This document shows, piece by piece, positions 8,855 to 17,901 of a stretch of 64,000 nucleotides of DNA; the first letter of the stretch is position 1, and the number at the start of each line of letters is the position of its first letter. The notes under the pieces were generated by a model. The model ran no database searches. It was not told where the DNA came from and saw only the letters and a program-made list of their open reading frames with translations. The translations under genes and the position numbers were made by a program. The stretch comes from Flammeovirgaceae bacterium UBA2371 (GTDB taxonomy: Bacteria > Bacteroidota > Bacteroidia > Cytophagales > Cyclobacteriaceae): assembly GCA_002345965.1 (NCBI GenBank), contig DDTF01000030.1:135358-199357 (forward strand), given 5' to 3'.

Positions 8855-9925
8855 ATGAGCCAATCCACAATGAGAATAAATAAAACCAGTCAGTCGCAGC
8901 TTGCTAAAGTCGACTTTGAACATCTTGATTTCGGTAAATATGTTTCCGATCACATGGTAGTGGCTAATTATACAAACGGAAAATGGCAAGATGCGGAAAT
9001 CATTCCTTACGGAGACCTTCCGATGAGTCCGGCTATGCTTTCACTTCATTATGGGCAATCTGTATTTGAAGGCATGAAAGCATTTAAAATGATGGATGGT
9101 AACATTAATATTTTCAGACTTAAAAAGCACCATGCAAGATTGAATAAGTCATTGGCCAGAATGTGCATGCCAGAAATTAGCGAGGCGATGTTTACCAATG
9201 CGCTAAGCGAACTGGTGAAATTAGATCACCTTTGGGTCCCTGGTACTGACGGTGCCTCACTCTACATCAGGCCTGTTGTGTTTGCCTCTGAAGCCCGCCT
9301 GGGTGTGAAAATTTCAGATACTTACAAATTTGTAATCATGACTACACCAGTCGGTCCTTACTTTAGTAAACCCTATAAACTTAAAGTTGAAGATCACTAT
9401 GTGCGAACAGCAGAAGGAGGTACTGGCTTTGCAAAGTGTGCAGGAAACTACGGAGGGGCTTTTTATCCTACCCTGGTTGCCAAAGATGAAGGATTCGATC
9501 AGGTACTATGGACAGATCATAAAGACCATCAGTACATCGATGAGGTTGGTATGATGAACGTTATGTTTGTCATGAATGAAAAACTAATTACCCCCGCACT
9601 CAACACAGCCATTCTTGATGGTGTTACGCGTGACTCTATCCTTTCACTTGCGCGACAAATGAATTTCCCTACAGAAGAAAGAAAGATAAGTTTGACCGAA
9701 TTGGAAGAAGGACTCCAAAATGGTTCGCTTACAGAGGCTTTTGGTGTAGGCACAGCAGCAGTAGTAGCCCCAATTCAATCCATTCGCATACATGGCAATG
9801 ATTATACCATTCCACTTCCCGATGACAACAGTTTTCAGGTGAGGGTAAAAAATCACTTACTCGACATCAGAACTGGTGAAGTAGAGGACAGGAATGATTG
9901 GAATTATATCATCAAAGTAAAATAG
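8855..9925 (+). CDS. ilvE: Branched-chain amino-acid aminotransferase
   Basis: The enzyme interconverts leucine, isoleucine and valine with their 2-oxo acids using PLP and glutamate/2-oxoglutarate. The 356-residue length is that of the longer (type II, eukaryote-like) BCAT class. The PLP lysine is Lys194 in GFAKCAGNYGGAFYP; other class IV landmarks are HYGQSVFEGMKAF and DEVGMMNVMFV. ATG 8855 follows an AAAAGGA sequence. It begins a co-directional group (ilvE, MDR reductase, GNAT, coiled-coil protein) with 4-12 bp gaps, although the functions do not form an obvious pathway. Confidence 0.95.
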   Translation: MSQSTMRINKTSQSQLAKVDFEHLDFGKYVSDHMVVANYTNGKWQDAEIIPYGDLPMSPAMLSLHYGQSVFEGMKAFKMMDGNINIFRLKKHHARLNKSLARMCMPEISEAMFTNALSELVKLDHLWVPGTDGASLYIRPVVFASEARLGVKISDTYKFVIMTTPVGPYFSKPYKLKVEDHYVRTAEGGTGFAKCAGNYGGAFYPTLVAKDEGFDQVLWTDHKDHQYIDEVGMMNVMFVMNEKLITPALNTAILDGVTRDSILSLARQMNFPTEERKISLTELEEGLQNGSLTEAFGVGTAAVVAPIQSIRIHGNDYTIPLPDDNSFQVRVKNHLLDIRTGEVEDRNDWNYIIKVK

Positions 9926-9932
9926 TTGATTG

Positions 9933-10931
9933 ATGCGTGCTGCTTTTTTTCTCGGAAAAGATACTCCACTCTCCATTAAAGAAATCGAAAAACCAAAACT
10001 TGGCAAAGATCAGGTACTGGTAAAAATAAAAAGTGCTGCCCTCAATCACCATGAGTTATGGATGTTGAAGGAACAAACTGAATCGATGCCTGGTGGCGTT
10101 ATCCTTGGTTCCGATGGCAGTGGTGTAGTGGAAGCTGTTGAAGCCGAAGCTGACCAATACCTGATTGGAAAAGAAGTGGTGATCAATCCCGGCATTGGTT
10201 GGGGCAACAATCCTGCGGTTCAAGCTCACTCCTTTAGCATACTCGGATATCCAGCTCACGGAACATTTGGTGATTATGTACTTATATCAAAAAAACAAAT
10301 ATTTGAAAAACCTGAACACCTCACTTTAGAAGAAGCTGCTGCTGTACCATTGGCGGGGCTTACTGCGTACAGGGCTTTATTTACAAAGGCACGGCTCAGA
10401 CCAGGAGAAAAAGTTTTGATAACCGGCATTGGCGGTGGAGTAGCACTATGGGCCATGCAATTTGCGCTGGCTTTTGGTGCCCGAGCCTACGTTACATCCG
10501 GATCGGAAGAGAAAATGAAGAAGGCAAAGGCCTTGGGGGCAACCGCAGCATTTAACTACAAAGATCCAGAATGGACAAAAAAGATTGCTAAAGAAGCAGG
10601 CGGCTTTGACGTAATTATTGACAGTGCTGGTGGCAGTCAGTTCAGCGCATTGCTGGAAATGGCCTACCCTGGCGCACGTGTGGTCATCTACGGTCGTACC
10701 GCAGGTATGATCCCAGACATTTCTCCTAAAACACTTTTCTGGAAACAGCTTTCTATTTTTGGAACGACCATGGGAACTACAGATGAGTTTCTCTCCATGC
10801 TTGATTTTGTACATAGACATCAACTCAAACCCATCATAGACTCCACTTACAGCCTGGAAAACATTAAGGAAGCTTTTACAAAGATGGATCAAGGGGATCA
10901 ATTCGGAAAAATCCTTATATCTGTTGATTGA
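9933..10931 (+). CDS. Zinc-type alcohol dehydrogenase-like / quinone oxidoreductase (MDR)
   Basis: This 333-residue medium-chain dehydrogenase/reductase has an N-terminal GroES-like domain (ALNHHELWMLKEQ, GSDGSGVVEAV) and a Rossmann NAD(P)-binding domain with GIGGGVALWAMQFA. The structural-zinc cysteine set and the usual catalytic Cys/His pair of zinc alcohol dehydrogenases are missing (HHELW replaces the Cys-containing site). It is therefore more like a zinc-independent NADPH:quinone or enone reductase. ATG 9933 is preferred to TTG 9930. The substrate is unknown. Confidence 0.9.
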   Translation: MRAAFFLGKDTPLSIKEIEKPKLGKDQVLVKIKSAALNHHELWMLKEQTESMPGGVILGSDGSGVVEAVEAEADQYLIGKEVVINPGIGWGNNPAVQAHSFSILGYPAHGTFGDYVLISKKQIFEKPEHLTLEEAAAVPLAGLTAYRALFTKARLRPGEKVLITGIGGGVALWAMQFALAFGARAYVTSGSEEKMKKAKALGATAAFNYKDPEWTKKIAKEAGGFDVIIDSAGGSQFSALLEMAYPGARVVIYGRTAGMIPDISPKTLFWKQLSIFGTTMGTTDEFLSMLDFVHRHQLKPIIDSTYSLENIKEAFTKMDQGDQFGKILISVD

Positions 10932-10942
10932 AATAACCATGT

Positions 10943-11347
10943 ATGAAAAATATCTCCTATCGATCTGATGTAAAAATTTCACCTGATCAATTCATTGATG
11001 TTTTAAAACGCTCTACCCTTGACGAACGTAGACCTGTCAACAGTATCGAGCGAATAACCAAAATGTTGGAGTACGGCAACGTGCTTGTAACGGCATGGCA
11101 CAACAAAAAGTTAGTAGGTGTTTCAAGGGCATTAACAGATTTTTCTTTCTGCTGCTATTTGTCGGATTTAGCTGTTGATCAAGACTATCAAAAGAAAGGC
11201 ATTGGCAAAAGATTGATTGATGAAACCCACAAAGTTTCAGGAGAACTTACTACTTTGATACTATTAGCAGCACCGGCAGCTGTGAATTATTATCCAAAAA
11301 TCGGGATGGAGCAATTCAAAGATTGTTTTATTTTCCGGAGAAAATAA
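10943..11347 (+). CDS. GNAT family N-acetyltransferase
   Basis: The 134-residue protein has the acetyl-CoA pyrophosphate loop of the GNAT fold in QDYQKKGIGKRLIDET (Q/RxxGxG/A variant) and the preceding core strand CCYLSDLAVD. The C-terminal PKIGMEQFKDCFIFRR strand is common to short GNATs acting on amines or small molecules. It lies 11 bp after the MDR gene. The acceptor is unknown. Confidence 0.88.
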   Translation: MKNISYRSDVKISPDQFIDVLKRSTLDERRPVNSIERITKMLEYGNVLVTAWHNKKLVGVSRALTDFSFCCYLSDLAVDQDYQKKGIGKRLIDETHKVSGELTTLILLAAPAAVNYYPKIGMEQFKDCFIFRRK

Positions 11348-11359
11348 TCCTGAAGCATC

Positions 11360-11812
11360 TTGAAGAGCCTGAAACAAAAACTATATGCCCACTGTCACCA
11401 ATGGGTGGATGAAAAAATAGCTTTAGCTCAAAATGTTATTCGAAACGCGCAATCCAGTGCCAACCAAGAGACAAAAAGCAGTGCAGGCGATAAATACGAA
11501 ACAGGAAGGGCCATGGCACAGCTTGAGATCGAAAAAAGTACTACCCAATTGGCAGAAGCCAACAAACTTAAACAGCTGCTCAATGAGTTGAGCAGCGAAA
11601 CTTTGAGCCCCAAAGCTCGATTGGGAAGCTTGATTGAAACTGATAATGGCTGGTTTTATTTATCAATAAGTGCCGGTAAGGTAGCCATAGACGGGATCGA
11701 TTGTATTTGTCTTTCACCGGCCTCTCCATTGGGTAACCAAATGATGGGTCTGCAGGCGGGGGATCAAATCACCTTCAACCAATTAAATTATTTCATTAAA
11801 AACATCCATTAA
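11360..11812 (+). CDS. GreA/GreB-like coiled-coil plus FKBP-like-fold protein (often annotated as 3-oxoacyl-ACP synthase)
   Basis: The 150-residue protein has a charged N-terminal helical region (about 1-85, EIEKSTTQLAEANKLKQLLNEL) and a small C-terminal beta domain (LGSLIETDNGWFYLSI... SPLGNQMMGLQAGDQITF). That order and the SPLG-x-(A/Q) plus GD segment recall GreA/GreB transcript-cleavage factors. Bacteroidetes homologues are often labelled 3-oxoacyl-ACP synthase, but no thiolase motif is present, so that label is not supported. The start is TTG 11360: an in-frame stop lies at 11351 and the next internal Met would delete half the coiled coil. A role at RNA polymerase is an inference. Confidence 0.7.
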   Translation: MKSLKQKLYAHCHQWVDEKIALAQNVIRNAQSSANQETKSSAGDKYETGRAMAQLEIEKSTTQLAEANKLKQLLNELSSETLSPKARLGSLIETDNGWFYLSISAGKVAIDGIDCICLSPASPLGNQMMGLQAGDQITFNQLNYFIKNIH

Positions 11813-11874
11813 GGCCACTGTGGGCGAATAGGGCTTATTTTCAAGAAAAACAAGGAAATTAGCAGTAAAATGCT

Positions 11875-11882
11875 TAATTTTG
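11875..11882 (+). promoter_or_regulatory. Putative -7 box upstream of the small basic protein gene
   Basis: TAATTTTG matches TAnnTTTG exactly in the 195-bp gap before the gene at 12008, leaving a leader of roughly 120 bases. No good -33 element is seen. Confidence 0.3.
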
Positions 11883-12007
11883 CACGACTTATTTTAACAG
11901 TAAGAATTAAGCCTATCAAAACACAGACACACCTTCCGAACCAAACCTGCCACGAAGGAGTTTTATCATTGAAAATTGGATTGTTTCACAATAAATTAAG
12001 CTAAGCT

Positions 12008-12238
12008 ATGGGAAGACCCCCTATATTACCCAAGAAGAAGAAGGATGGTTTTTATCTTGAAATTCGCAACAAGGGAGCAAAGTCTGGAATTATTATCATC
12101 CGAGACTCAGAAAAGGAGATGATGCAGGCCGTAAAGCAATATGAAAACACAAAGGATGTAATCATTCTGGGTGAACACCGAAGCGGTAAACGCGTGGAGG
12201 ACAAGAAAAAGAAAGTACATCAAAAGGAAAAAGCATAA
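12008..12238 (+). CDS. Small basic conserved-type protein of unknown function
   Basis: The 76-residue, lysine-rich product has no signal peptide or membrane segment. It starts MGRPPILPKKKKDGFYLEI and has a central beta-type stretch (KSGIIIIRDSEKEMM) and a highly charged tail. No family was recognised. It could be a nucleic-acid-binding accessory protein on charge grounds only. It has its own candidate promoter and is followed 2 bp later by a strong terminator, which supports it as a real monocistronic gene. Confidence 0.7.
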   Translation: MGRPPILPKKKKDGFYLEIRNKGAKSGIIIIRDSEKEMMQAVKQYENTKDVIILGEHRSGKRVEDKKKKVHQKEKA

Positions 12239-12240
12239 AT

Positions 12241-12267
12241 AAAAAGCCCCACTCAGTGGGGCTTTTT
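12241..12267. terminator. Bidirectional rho-independent terminator
   Basis: AAAAAGCCCCACT / AGTGGGGCTTTTT forms a strong hairpin with flanking A and T tracts, between the convergent genes ending at 12238 and 12273. Confidence 0.85.
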
Positions 12268-12272
12268 TGTTA

Positions 12273-12626
12273 CTAGAAAGGCAAATCGTCTGATCCTCCC
12301 GAGCCCATGGGCTCATCCATTGGTGGCGGTGGTGAATATGAACCCCCTCCGTTACTGCCATTTCCACTTTTTTCTACCTTCCAGGCACGTGCTTCGGTGT
12401 ACCATCTTCCATTGTATTCACGGCTCTCCAAGTCAACGGCTACATTCACCTCATCTCCCTCAGTGACACCAAACTGGTCAATTTTATCTCCCCATATAGA
12501 AAGACATACTTTCTTAGGATACTGACTCTGCGTTTCTACAATAAATTCTTGCTTTCTCCACTGTCCCTTCTTTCCCATTCCTGATTGCAGGGGAAGCAGT
12601 TGTATCACTCTTCCTTTTAATTCCAT
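12273..12626 (-). CDS. DUF3127 OB-fold protein with SSB-like acidic C-terminal tail
   Basis: From ATG 12626 the product has 117 residues. DUF3127 proteins usually begin MEL-x-G-(K/R)-V as here (MELKGRVIQLLPLQSG); a longer frame reaches 12704, and ATG 12632 is another option. The body (KQEFIVETQ, KKVCLSIWGDKID, GDEVNVAVDLESREYNGRWY) has the strand pattern of a single OB fold. A flexible Gly/Ser/Pro-rich linker follows, ending SGGSDDLPF. That ending closely resembles the DDDIPF tail by which SSB recruits partner proteins. A single-strand DNA or RNA-binding role is an inference from these features. Confidence 0.85.
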   Translation of the reverse strand: MELKGRVIQLLPLQSGMGKKGQWRKQEFIVETQSQYPKKVCLSIWGDKIDQFGVTEGDEVNVAVDLESREYNGRWYTEARAWKVEKSGNGSNGGGSYSPPPPMDEPMGSGGSDDLPF

Positions 12627-12717
12627 AGCCATAGGGCATTCTTTTATTAGTTGTATAGATACTTTTTCAATTGGCAATTTGTCGATTAATTGACAATATG
12701 ACAACGATCTAATTTGG

Positions 12718-13167
12718 CTACTCTCTAATACGCTTAAAAAAATTATCGACCAGCATTTTACATTCTTCCTGCTTTATATCCTTAACAACAGTCGTTTTTG
12801 GATGTAGCACCGGGCTTTTGGACAATGAATAGCCCCGTTGCACGTCTGAGGCTCCATATACAAGTTTCATCAATTGTACCCAGTGCAATGCCCCAGCGCA
12901 CATCATACAAGGCTCCAGCGTTACGAACAAAATACATTCACTCAAATATTTTGAACCAAGATAGTTGGAGGCTGAGGTAATCGCCAGCATTTCGGCATGA
13001 GCCGTTGCATCGGTCAGTTGTTCTGTTTGATTGTGTGCCCTGGCAATGATTTTGTTTTTACACACCACCACTGCGCCAACGGGTACCTCCCCATTTTCAA
13101 AGGCTTTGTTGGCTTCTTTTAGTGCTTCACGCATGAAATACTCATCTGTATACAGGTCCATATGCAT
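12718..13167 (-). CDS. tadA: tRNA-specific adenosine deaminase (A34 to inosine)
   Basis: The enzyme deaminates the wobble adenosine of tRNA-Arg(ACG) to inosine. The 149-residue protein has the zinc and catalytic motifs of the cytidine deaminase fold: HAEML (His ligand, Glu proton shuttle) and LEPCMMCAGAL (two Cys ligands), plus NGEVPVGAVVV. MHM or the internal Met at residue 3 can serve as start. The family also includes guanine deaminases, but the ECILFVTLEPCMMC context favours TadA. Confidence 0.92.
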   Translation of the reverse strand: MHMDLYTDEYFMREALKEANKAFENGEVPVGAVVVCKNKIIARAHNQTEQLTDATAHAEMLAITSASNYLGSKYLSECILFVTLEPCMMCAGALHWVQLMKLVYGASDVQRGYSLSKSPVLHPKTTVVKDIKQEECKMLVDNFFKRIRE

Positions 13168-13209
13168 GGTTTAATCAGGCAAGTTGTTTTGCCCCAAACT
13201 TCTTGATCA

Positions 13210-13758
13210 TCACTTTATTTTGAGGGAGTTCATTACAGCACGGGCTGTTTCCTGCCATTCACTTTTCATTTGATCAGGACAGGTAAACGTTATCACCAAT
13301 GTTCTGTTCTTTTCGACCAGATAAAGCACATAAGAATATTTGACGATCGCTTCCTGATCTCCGATGGCCCTTCTGTCTCCGTTTATTCTGGAATCAAATT
13401 CGAAATAGATATATTTTTTATGGTGGATTTCCCGGATGCCCTCTTCAATCATCTCTACCCGGTCGTACAGATTGTAAATTCCAGCTTTGAAAAATTGCTG
13501 AGACATCTCTATGTTGGCGTCAGGCCATTGTGTTGCGCTTGTTTTTATACTAAAATCAATAACCCTGTCCGGGTCGGTAAAGGCAGCAATGGGTTTTCTA
13601 ACAGATGGATGACGCAAGGCGATGTCTTCGGGGGTCATGGCCATCAATTCCTTTGGAATAGAGACCGTAATGTTATTGGTGATCTTTGTTTTGACCAGCT
13701 TGTGACCCTCTTCATTAATATTGAAAAACAGAAATATGAGCAATCCGATTTTTATCAT
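13210..13758 (-). CDS. Secreted or membrane-anchored DcrB/PsbP-like protein of unknown function
   Basis: The 182-residue protein begins with a short hydrophobic segment (MIKIGLLIFLFFN) that looks like a weak signal sequence or anchor. Its body has the pattern of small periplasmic proteins: an N-terminal VSIPKELMAMTPEDIALRH segment and a C-terminal RTLVITFTCPDQMKSEWQETARAVMNSLKIK segment, in which a strand is followed by W..A..VM.S(L/I). This resembles DUF1795/DcrB or PsbP-like proteins. No catalytic motif is seen. It shares an orientation with tadA but is separated by 42 bp. Confidence 0.65.
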   Translation of the reverse strand: MIKIGLLIFLFFNINEEGHKLVKTKITNNITVSIPKELMAMTPEDIALRHPSVRKPIAAFTDPDRVIDFSIKTSATQWPDANIEMSQQFFKAGIYNLYDRVEMIEEGIREIHHKKYIYFEFDSRINGDRRAIGDQEAIVKYSYVLYLVEKNRTLVITFTCPDQMKSEWQETARAVMNSLKIK

Positions 13759-13896
13759 AGTGTTATTTAAGCATAAATGAGACCAAAGCAGCCCGCAGTC
13801 GGGAGACCTTTTAGAAATGGCATTAATTCAAGGCCGGAGACGCATAAACGCTCAACCTTTTGTTAATTTGCACACTCAAATTTAACACAAAATTAC

Positions 13897-15654
13897 ATGC
13901 TACGGACTCACACATGCGGTGAACTGCGGATAGAGAATGTTAATCAACAAGTAACCCTGACTGGCTGGGTACAACGAGTACGTGACAAGGGCAGTTTGCT
14001 ATGGGTCGATCTCAGAGATCGCTATGGTATCACCCAGTTATTCCTGGAAGAAGGTAAATCGGCTGAAGCCCTGATTCAAACAGCACGCGAATGCGGACGT
14101 GAGTTCGTCATTAAAGCCGTTGGCACGGTGGTAGAACGACAATCCAAAAACAACAAAATGGCCACTGGCGATATTGAAATTCGAGTGGACCAGATTGAAA
14201 TACTTAACCCATCCAAAACACCTCCATTTACCATCGAAGATGATACCGATGGTGGTGACGACCTGCGCATGAAATACCGCTATCTGGATTTGAGAAGAAA
14301 TCCTGTACGTGAAAGTTTACAATTGCGTCACAAAATGGGACAGCAAACCAGACAGTATCTTGACGGGCAAAATTTTATCGAAGTAGAAACACCCGTATTG
14401 ATCAAGTCAACTCCTGAAGGTGCCCGTGATTTTGTGGTTCCTTCACGGATGAATCAAGGAGAATTCTATGCCCTCCCCCAGTCCCCCCAAACCTTTAAGC
14501 AACTATTGATGGTATCAGGTTTTGATCGTTACTATCAAATTGTAAAATGTTTTAGGGATGAAGACCTCAGAGCCGACCGTCAACCGGAATTTACTCAGAT
14601 CGACTGCGAGATGGCCTTCGTCCAGCAGGAAGACATACTTAATGTTTTTGAAGGCTTGATACGTCACCTGTTTAAAAATGTAAAAGGCATTGACATCCCG
14701 GCAGTTCCTCGCATGTCTTACGATCATGCCATGAAATATTACGGATCTGACAAACCCGACACCAGATTCGAGATGAAATTCGTAGAATTAAATGAGGTGG
14801 CCAAAGGAAAAGGATTTTCAATATTTGATGATGCCCCTTTAGTAGTAGGGATCAACGCCAAAGGTTGTGCAGGATATACACGAAAACAAATTGATGAGCT
14901 CACTGATTATGTAAAACGACCACAAGTGGGTGCCAAAGGCCTGGTGTACGCACGATACAATGAAGACGGCACATTCAAATCTTCTGTTGATAAATTCTAC
15001 GATGAAGCAGCCTTAAAAACCTGGGCAGAAAAAATGGATGCAGCCCCTGGCGATCTGATGCTGATCATGTCAGGTGAAGAGGAAAAAACAAGAAAGGGTT
15101 TGAGCGATTTGCGTTTGCATCTGGGCAGCCAGCTTGGGCTTCGCGATAAAAATAAATTTGCTGCGCTCTGGGTATTGGATTTTCCCCTGTTTGAATGGGA
15201 CGAAGACACAAAGCGATTTCATGCCAAACACCATCCGTTCACTTCACCCAAGCGCGAGGACATTCCTATGCTGGACAGCGATCCAGGAAAAGTTCGTGCC
15301 AATGCCTACGACATGGTGATCAACGGAACTGAAATAGGTGGTGGCTCCATTCGTATCCACGACAGACCCACACAACAGCTGATGTTTAAGAAACTGGGCT
15401 TCACCGATGAGGAAGCAAAAAAACAATTCGGCTTTTTGATGGAAGCTTTCGAATATGGCGCGCCCCCGCATGGAGGCATTGCCTTCGGCTTCGATCGTCT
15501 GTGCTCCATCTTTGGAGGTGTTGACTCTATCCGCGACTTCATTGCATTCCCCAAAAACAATGCAGGTAGAGACGTGATGATCGATTCACCTTCAACCATT
15601 GCTAAGGAACAGCTTGACGAATTGGGCATTGCATTAAAATCTGCTGTGAAATAA
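13897..15654 (+). CDS. aspS: Aspartyl-tRNA synthetase
   Basis: The enzyme charges tRNA-Asp. The 585-residue protein is the full bacterial form: N-terminal OB-fold anticodon-binding domain (about 1-105, GWVQRVRDKGSLLWVDLRDR), class II catalytic domain with motif 2 (FRDEDLRADRQPEFTQID) and motif 3 (GIAFGFDRL), and the bacterial GAD insertion domain (about 290-420). No truncation is seen. A TTAATTTG sequence about 30 bases upstream is one mismatch from the Bacteroidetes -7 box. Confidence 0.97.
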   Translation: MLRTHTCGELRIENVNQQVTLTGWVQRVRDKGSLLWVDLRDRYGITQLFLEEGKSAEALIQTARECGREFVIKAVGTVVERQSKNNKMATGDIEIRVDQIEILNPSKTPPFTIEDDTDGGDDLRMKYRYLDLRRNPVRESLQLRHKMGQQTRQYLDGQNFIEVETPVLIKSTPEGARDFVVPSRMNQGEFYALPQSPQTFKQLLMVSGFDRYYQIVKCFRDEDLRADRQPEFTQIDCEMAFVQQEDILNVFEGLIRHLFKNVKGIDIPAVPRMSYDHAMKYYGSDKPDTRFEMKFVELNEVAKGKGFSIFDDAPLVVGINAKGCAGYTRKQIDELTDYVKRPQVGAKGLVYARYNEDGTFKSSVDKFYDEAALKTWAEKMDAAPGDLMLIMSGEEEKTRKGLSDLRLHLGSQLGLRDKNKFAALWVLDFPLFEWDEDTKRFHAKHHPFTSPKREDIPMLDSDPGKVRANAYDMVINGTEIGGGSIRIHDRPTQQLMFKKLGFTDEEAKKQFGFLMEAFEYGAPPHGGIAFGFDRLCSIFGGVDSIRDFIAFPKNNAGRDVMIDSPSTIAKEQLDELGIALKSAVK

Positions 15655-15756
15655 TATATACTGTAGAAAGTCGCCATCAAATGGACAGCTAACCTCCCAC
15701 CATTAGTGGAGGTAACTCGTTTTTACTAAATTGATATCTCATTTAAAGTGAATTCA

Positions 15757-16986
15757 ATGATTTATCGCTTTTGTCTTTTGGTAGCTGTTATATTGGTTGC
15801 CTTTTCAAGCTTTGCGCAAAAAAGAAGCAAGTCAATCACTCCTTCTGTTTATTACCCCGAAAAGCAATGGGAAACCAAACAACCCGCTGATGTAGGAATG
15901 GATCCTGCCTTATTAAAAGAAGCAGTTGACTTTGCCATTGCCAGCGATGCCAGCGCACCTCGCAACCTCAAACTCAATCATTATCGCAGTTTTGGTAGAG
16001 AGCCTTTTGGCGATGCCATAGGACCTATTAAGGACAGGGGTGACCAAACCGGCATCATTATTAAAAATGGTTATGTTATTGCCGAATGGGGTGAGCCCTG
16101 GCGCGTAGACATGACGCACAGCGTAACCAAAAGTTTTCTGTCCAGCGTAGTTGGACTGGCTTACGACCGTGGATTAATCCGAAGCATTGATGATGAAGTT
16201 TACCAATATGTCCCTCCTATTTTAGTTTACAATCCAGAACCATCAAGAGACAAAGCCAACGAATTTGACAAGACCGATCTAATGGATTTATTTGCTACAC
16301 CTCACAATCGCACCATTACCTGGAAGCAGATGCTACAGCAGAATAGTGATTGGGAAGGAACATTGTGGGGAAAACCAGACTGGGCTGACCGACCCAGCCA
16401 GCAATATGGAGAATGGCTCACCAAGAGAAACCAACCCGGAACGGTATACGAATACAACGATACGCGGGTAAATGCACTGGCACTTGCAGCTTTGAGCGTA
16501 TGGAGAAAACCCTTACCCGAAGTATTGAAGGAAAATATCATGGACCCCATCGGAGCCAGCAACATGTGGCGATGGTATGGCTATGAAAACTCATGGATCG
16601 TACTGGACGGCCGACCTGTACAATCTGTAAGTGGTGGAGGTCATTGGGGCGGTGGTATGTTTATCCACGCTTACGACATGGCACGATTTGGCTACCTCAC
16701 CCTGCGTAACGGAAAATGGAAAGACCAACAAATCGTATCTGAACAATGGAACAAATGGGCACAGACACCCTCTACACCTGAACCTACCTATGGATTTATG
16801 AATTGGTTTTTGAATACCAACAAAAAGTTTTTACCCAGTGCGCCCGAAAAAGTTTTCGTCCATATAGGTAATGGCACCAACATGATTTACGTTGATCAGG
16901 AAAATGATATTGTGGCGGTTGTGAGGTGGATTGAGAATAGCCAAATGGATGAATTTGTTAAACGATTACTTGCTGCAAAAAAATAA
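15757..16986 (+). CDS. Secreted serine hydrolase, class C beta-lactamase/esterase fold
   Basis: From ATG 15757 the product has 409 residues and starts with a signal peptide ending SSFAQ. The active-site motif SVTK gives nucleophile Ser122 and Lys125 in MTHSVTKSFLS; the YxN tyrosine motif is in VYEYNDTRVN. The third box is probably the HIGNGTN region near the C terminus. Such proteins include esterases, D-amino-acid peptidases and beta-lactamase-like proteins. Periplasmic location follows from the signal. It lies 6 bp before the TPR lipoprotein gene. Its substrate is unknown. Confidence 0.9.
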   Translation: MIYRFCLLVAVILVAFSSFAQKRSKSITPSVYYPEKQWETKQPADVGMDPALLKEAVDFAIASDASAPRNLKLNHYRSFGREPFGDAIGPIKDRGDQTGIIIKNGYVIAEWGEPWRVDMTHSVTKSFLSSVVGLAYDRGLIRSIDDEVYQYVPPILVYNPEPSRDKANEFDKTDLMDLFATPHNRTITWKQMLQQNSDWEGTLWGKPDWADRPSQQYGEWLTKRNQPGTVYEYNDTRVNALALAALSVWRKPLPEVLKENIMDPIGASNMWRWYGYENSWIVLDGRPVQSVSGGGHWGGGMFIHAYDMARFGYLTLRNGKWKDQQIVSEQWNKWAQTPSTPEPTYGFMNWFLNTNKKFLPSAPEKVFVHIGNGTNMIYVDQENDIVAVVRWIENSQMDEFVKRLLAAKK

Positions 16987-16992
16987 AATCAC

Positions 16993-17901
16993 ATGCTCAA
17001 AAAGTTAACCGTCATCATTCTGGCTTTAATAGTGTTTTCCTGCAGTAAATCAAGCAAGGCACTCTATGAAGAAGCTTCGCTTCGGTTTGACAGAGAAGAC
17101 TTCAAAGGAGCCATAAGTCTGCTGGATTCTGTTATCGCCATGGATAATAACAATGCCGATGCCTATTACACCAGGGGGAGCAGTAAATTCAACATTGATG
17201 ATTTTGAAGGTGCCATTTTGGACTATTCAAAAGCCATTGAGCTTACGAAAGAAGTTGACCCTGAATTGTATTACTATAGAGGTGATGCCTATCTGAGTGT
17301 GAATCAGCATAAAAATGCCATTAAAGATTTTACAATGGCAGTGACCACAAAACCGGATTATGCTGAAGCCTTCCAGCTGAGGGCAGATGCATGGAACTCT
17401 ATTGGAAATGCGGACAGTGCTGTATTGGATTATTCCAGGGCCATCGATCTCAAACCCACGCTGGCCGGGCCCTATTATGGCATGGCCAATTACTATTCCA
17501 ATCTCTCAGATTACGACCAGGCCATTGGTTTCTATTCCAAAGCCATAGAACTAGGTGCGCAAGCCGATTACTACTTCAACAGGGGTTTGGTCTATTATCT
17601 AGAACACGATTTTAAGAATGCTATCAGTGATTTTACCCATACACTGGAGATGGACAATCAATTTCTGGAGGCGTATGTGATGCGCGGAAATGTAAAAGAT
17701 GAGGCAGGAATGGGCGCAGAAGCACTTCTTGATTTTGATGAAGCCATTCGCCTAGACCCATCCTATGCCTCTGCTTACTATAACAGAGGGATCACCCGCA
17801 AAAGTCAGGGTAACCTGCCAGGAGCTTGCGATGATTTTAACAAAGCATTGGAGCTTGGATACATGGAAGCCATCGCCAAAACAGGCGACTGCCCCAACTA
17901 G
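16993..17901 (+). CDS. TPR-repeat lipoprotein
   Basis: The 302-residue protein begins with a lipoprotein signal (ALIVFSCSKSSK; Cys at about 17). It is then made almost entirely of tetratricopeptide repeats of the FKGAISLLDSVIAMDNNNADAYY type, about seven units. TPR arrays mediate protein-protein contacts; in Bacteroidetes such lipoproteins often sit at the outer membrane. It may be co-transcribed with the upstream serine hydrolase (6-bp gap). Its 3' end overlaps the convergent membrane-protein gene by 4 bp. Confidence 0.92.
   Translation: MLKKLTVIILALIVFSCSKSSKALYEEASLRFDREDFKGAISLLDSVIAMDNNNADAYYTRGSSKFNIDDFEGAILDYSKAIELTKEVDPELYYYRGDAYLSVNQHKNAIKDFTMAVTTKPDYAEAFQLRADAWNSIGNADSAVLDYSRAIDLKPTLAGPYYGMANYYSNLSDYDQAIGFYSKAIELGAQADYYFNRGLVYYLEHDFKNAISDFTHTLEMDNQFLEAYVMRGNVKDEAGMGAEALLDFDEAIRLDPSYASAYYNRGITRKSQGNLPGACDDFNKALELGYMEAIAKTGDCPN

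Noticed and set aside
12307..12525. Plus-strand ORF opposite the DUF3127 gene
   Set aside because: It is the complement of the Gly/Pro-rich linker and OB domain of a recognisable gene on the minus strand.
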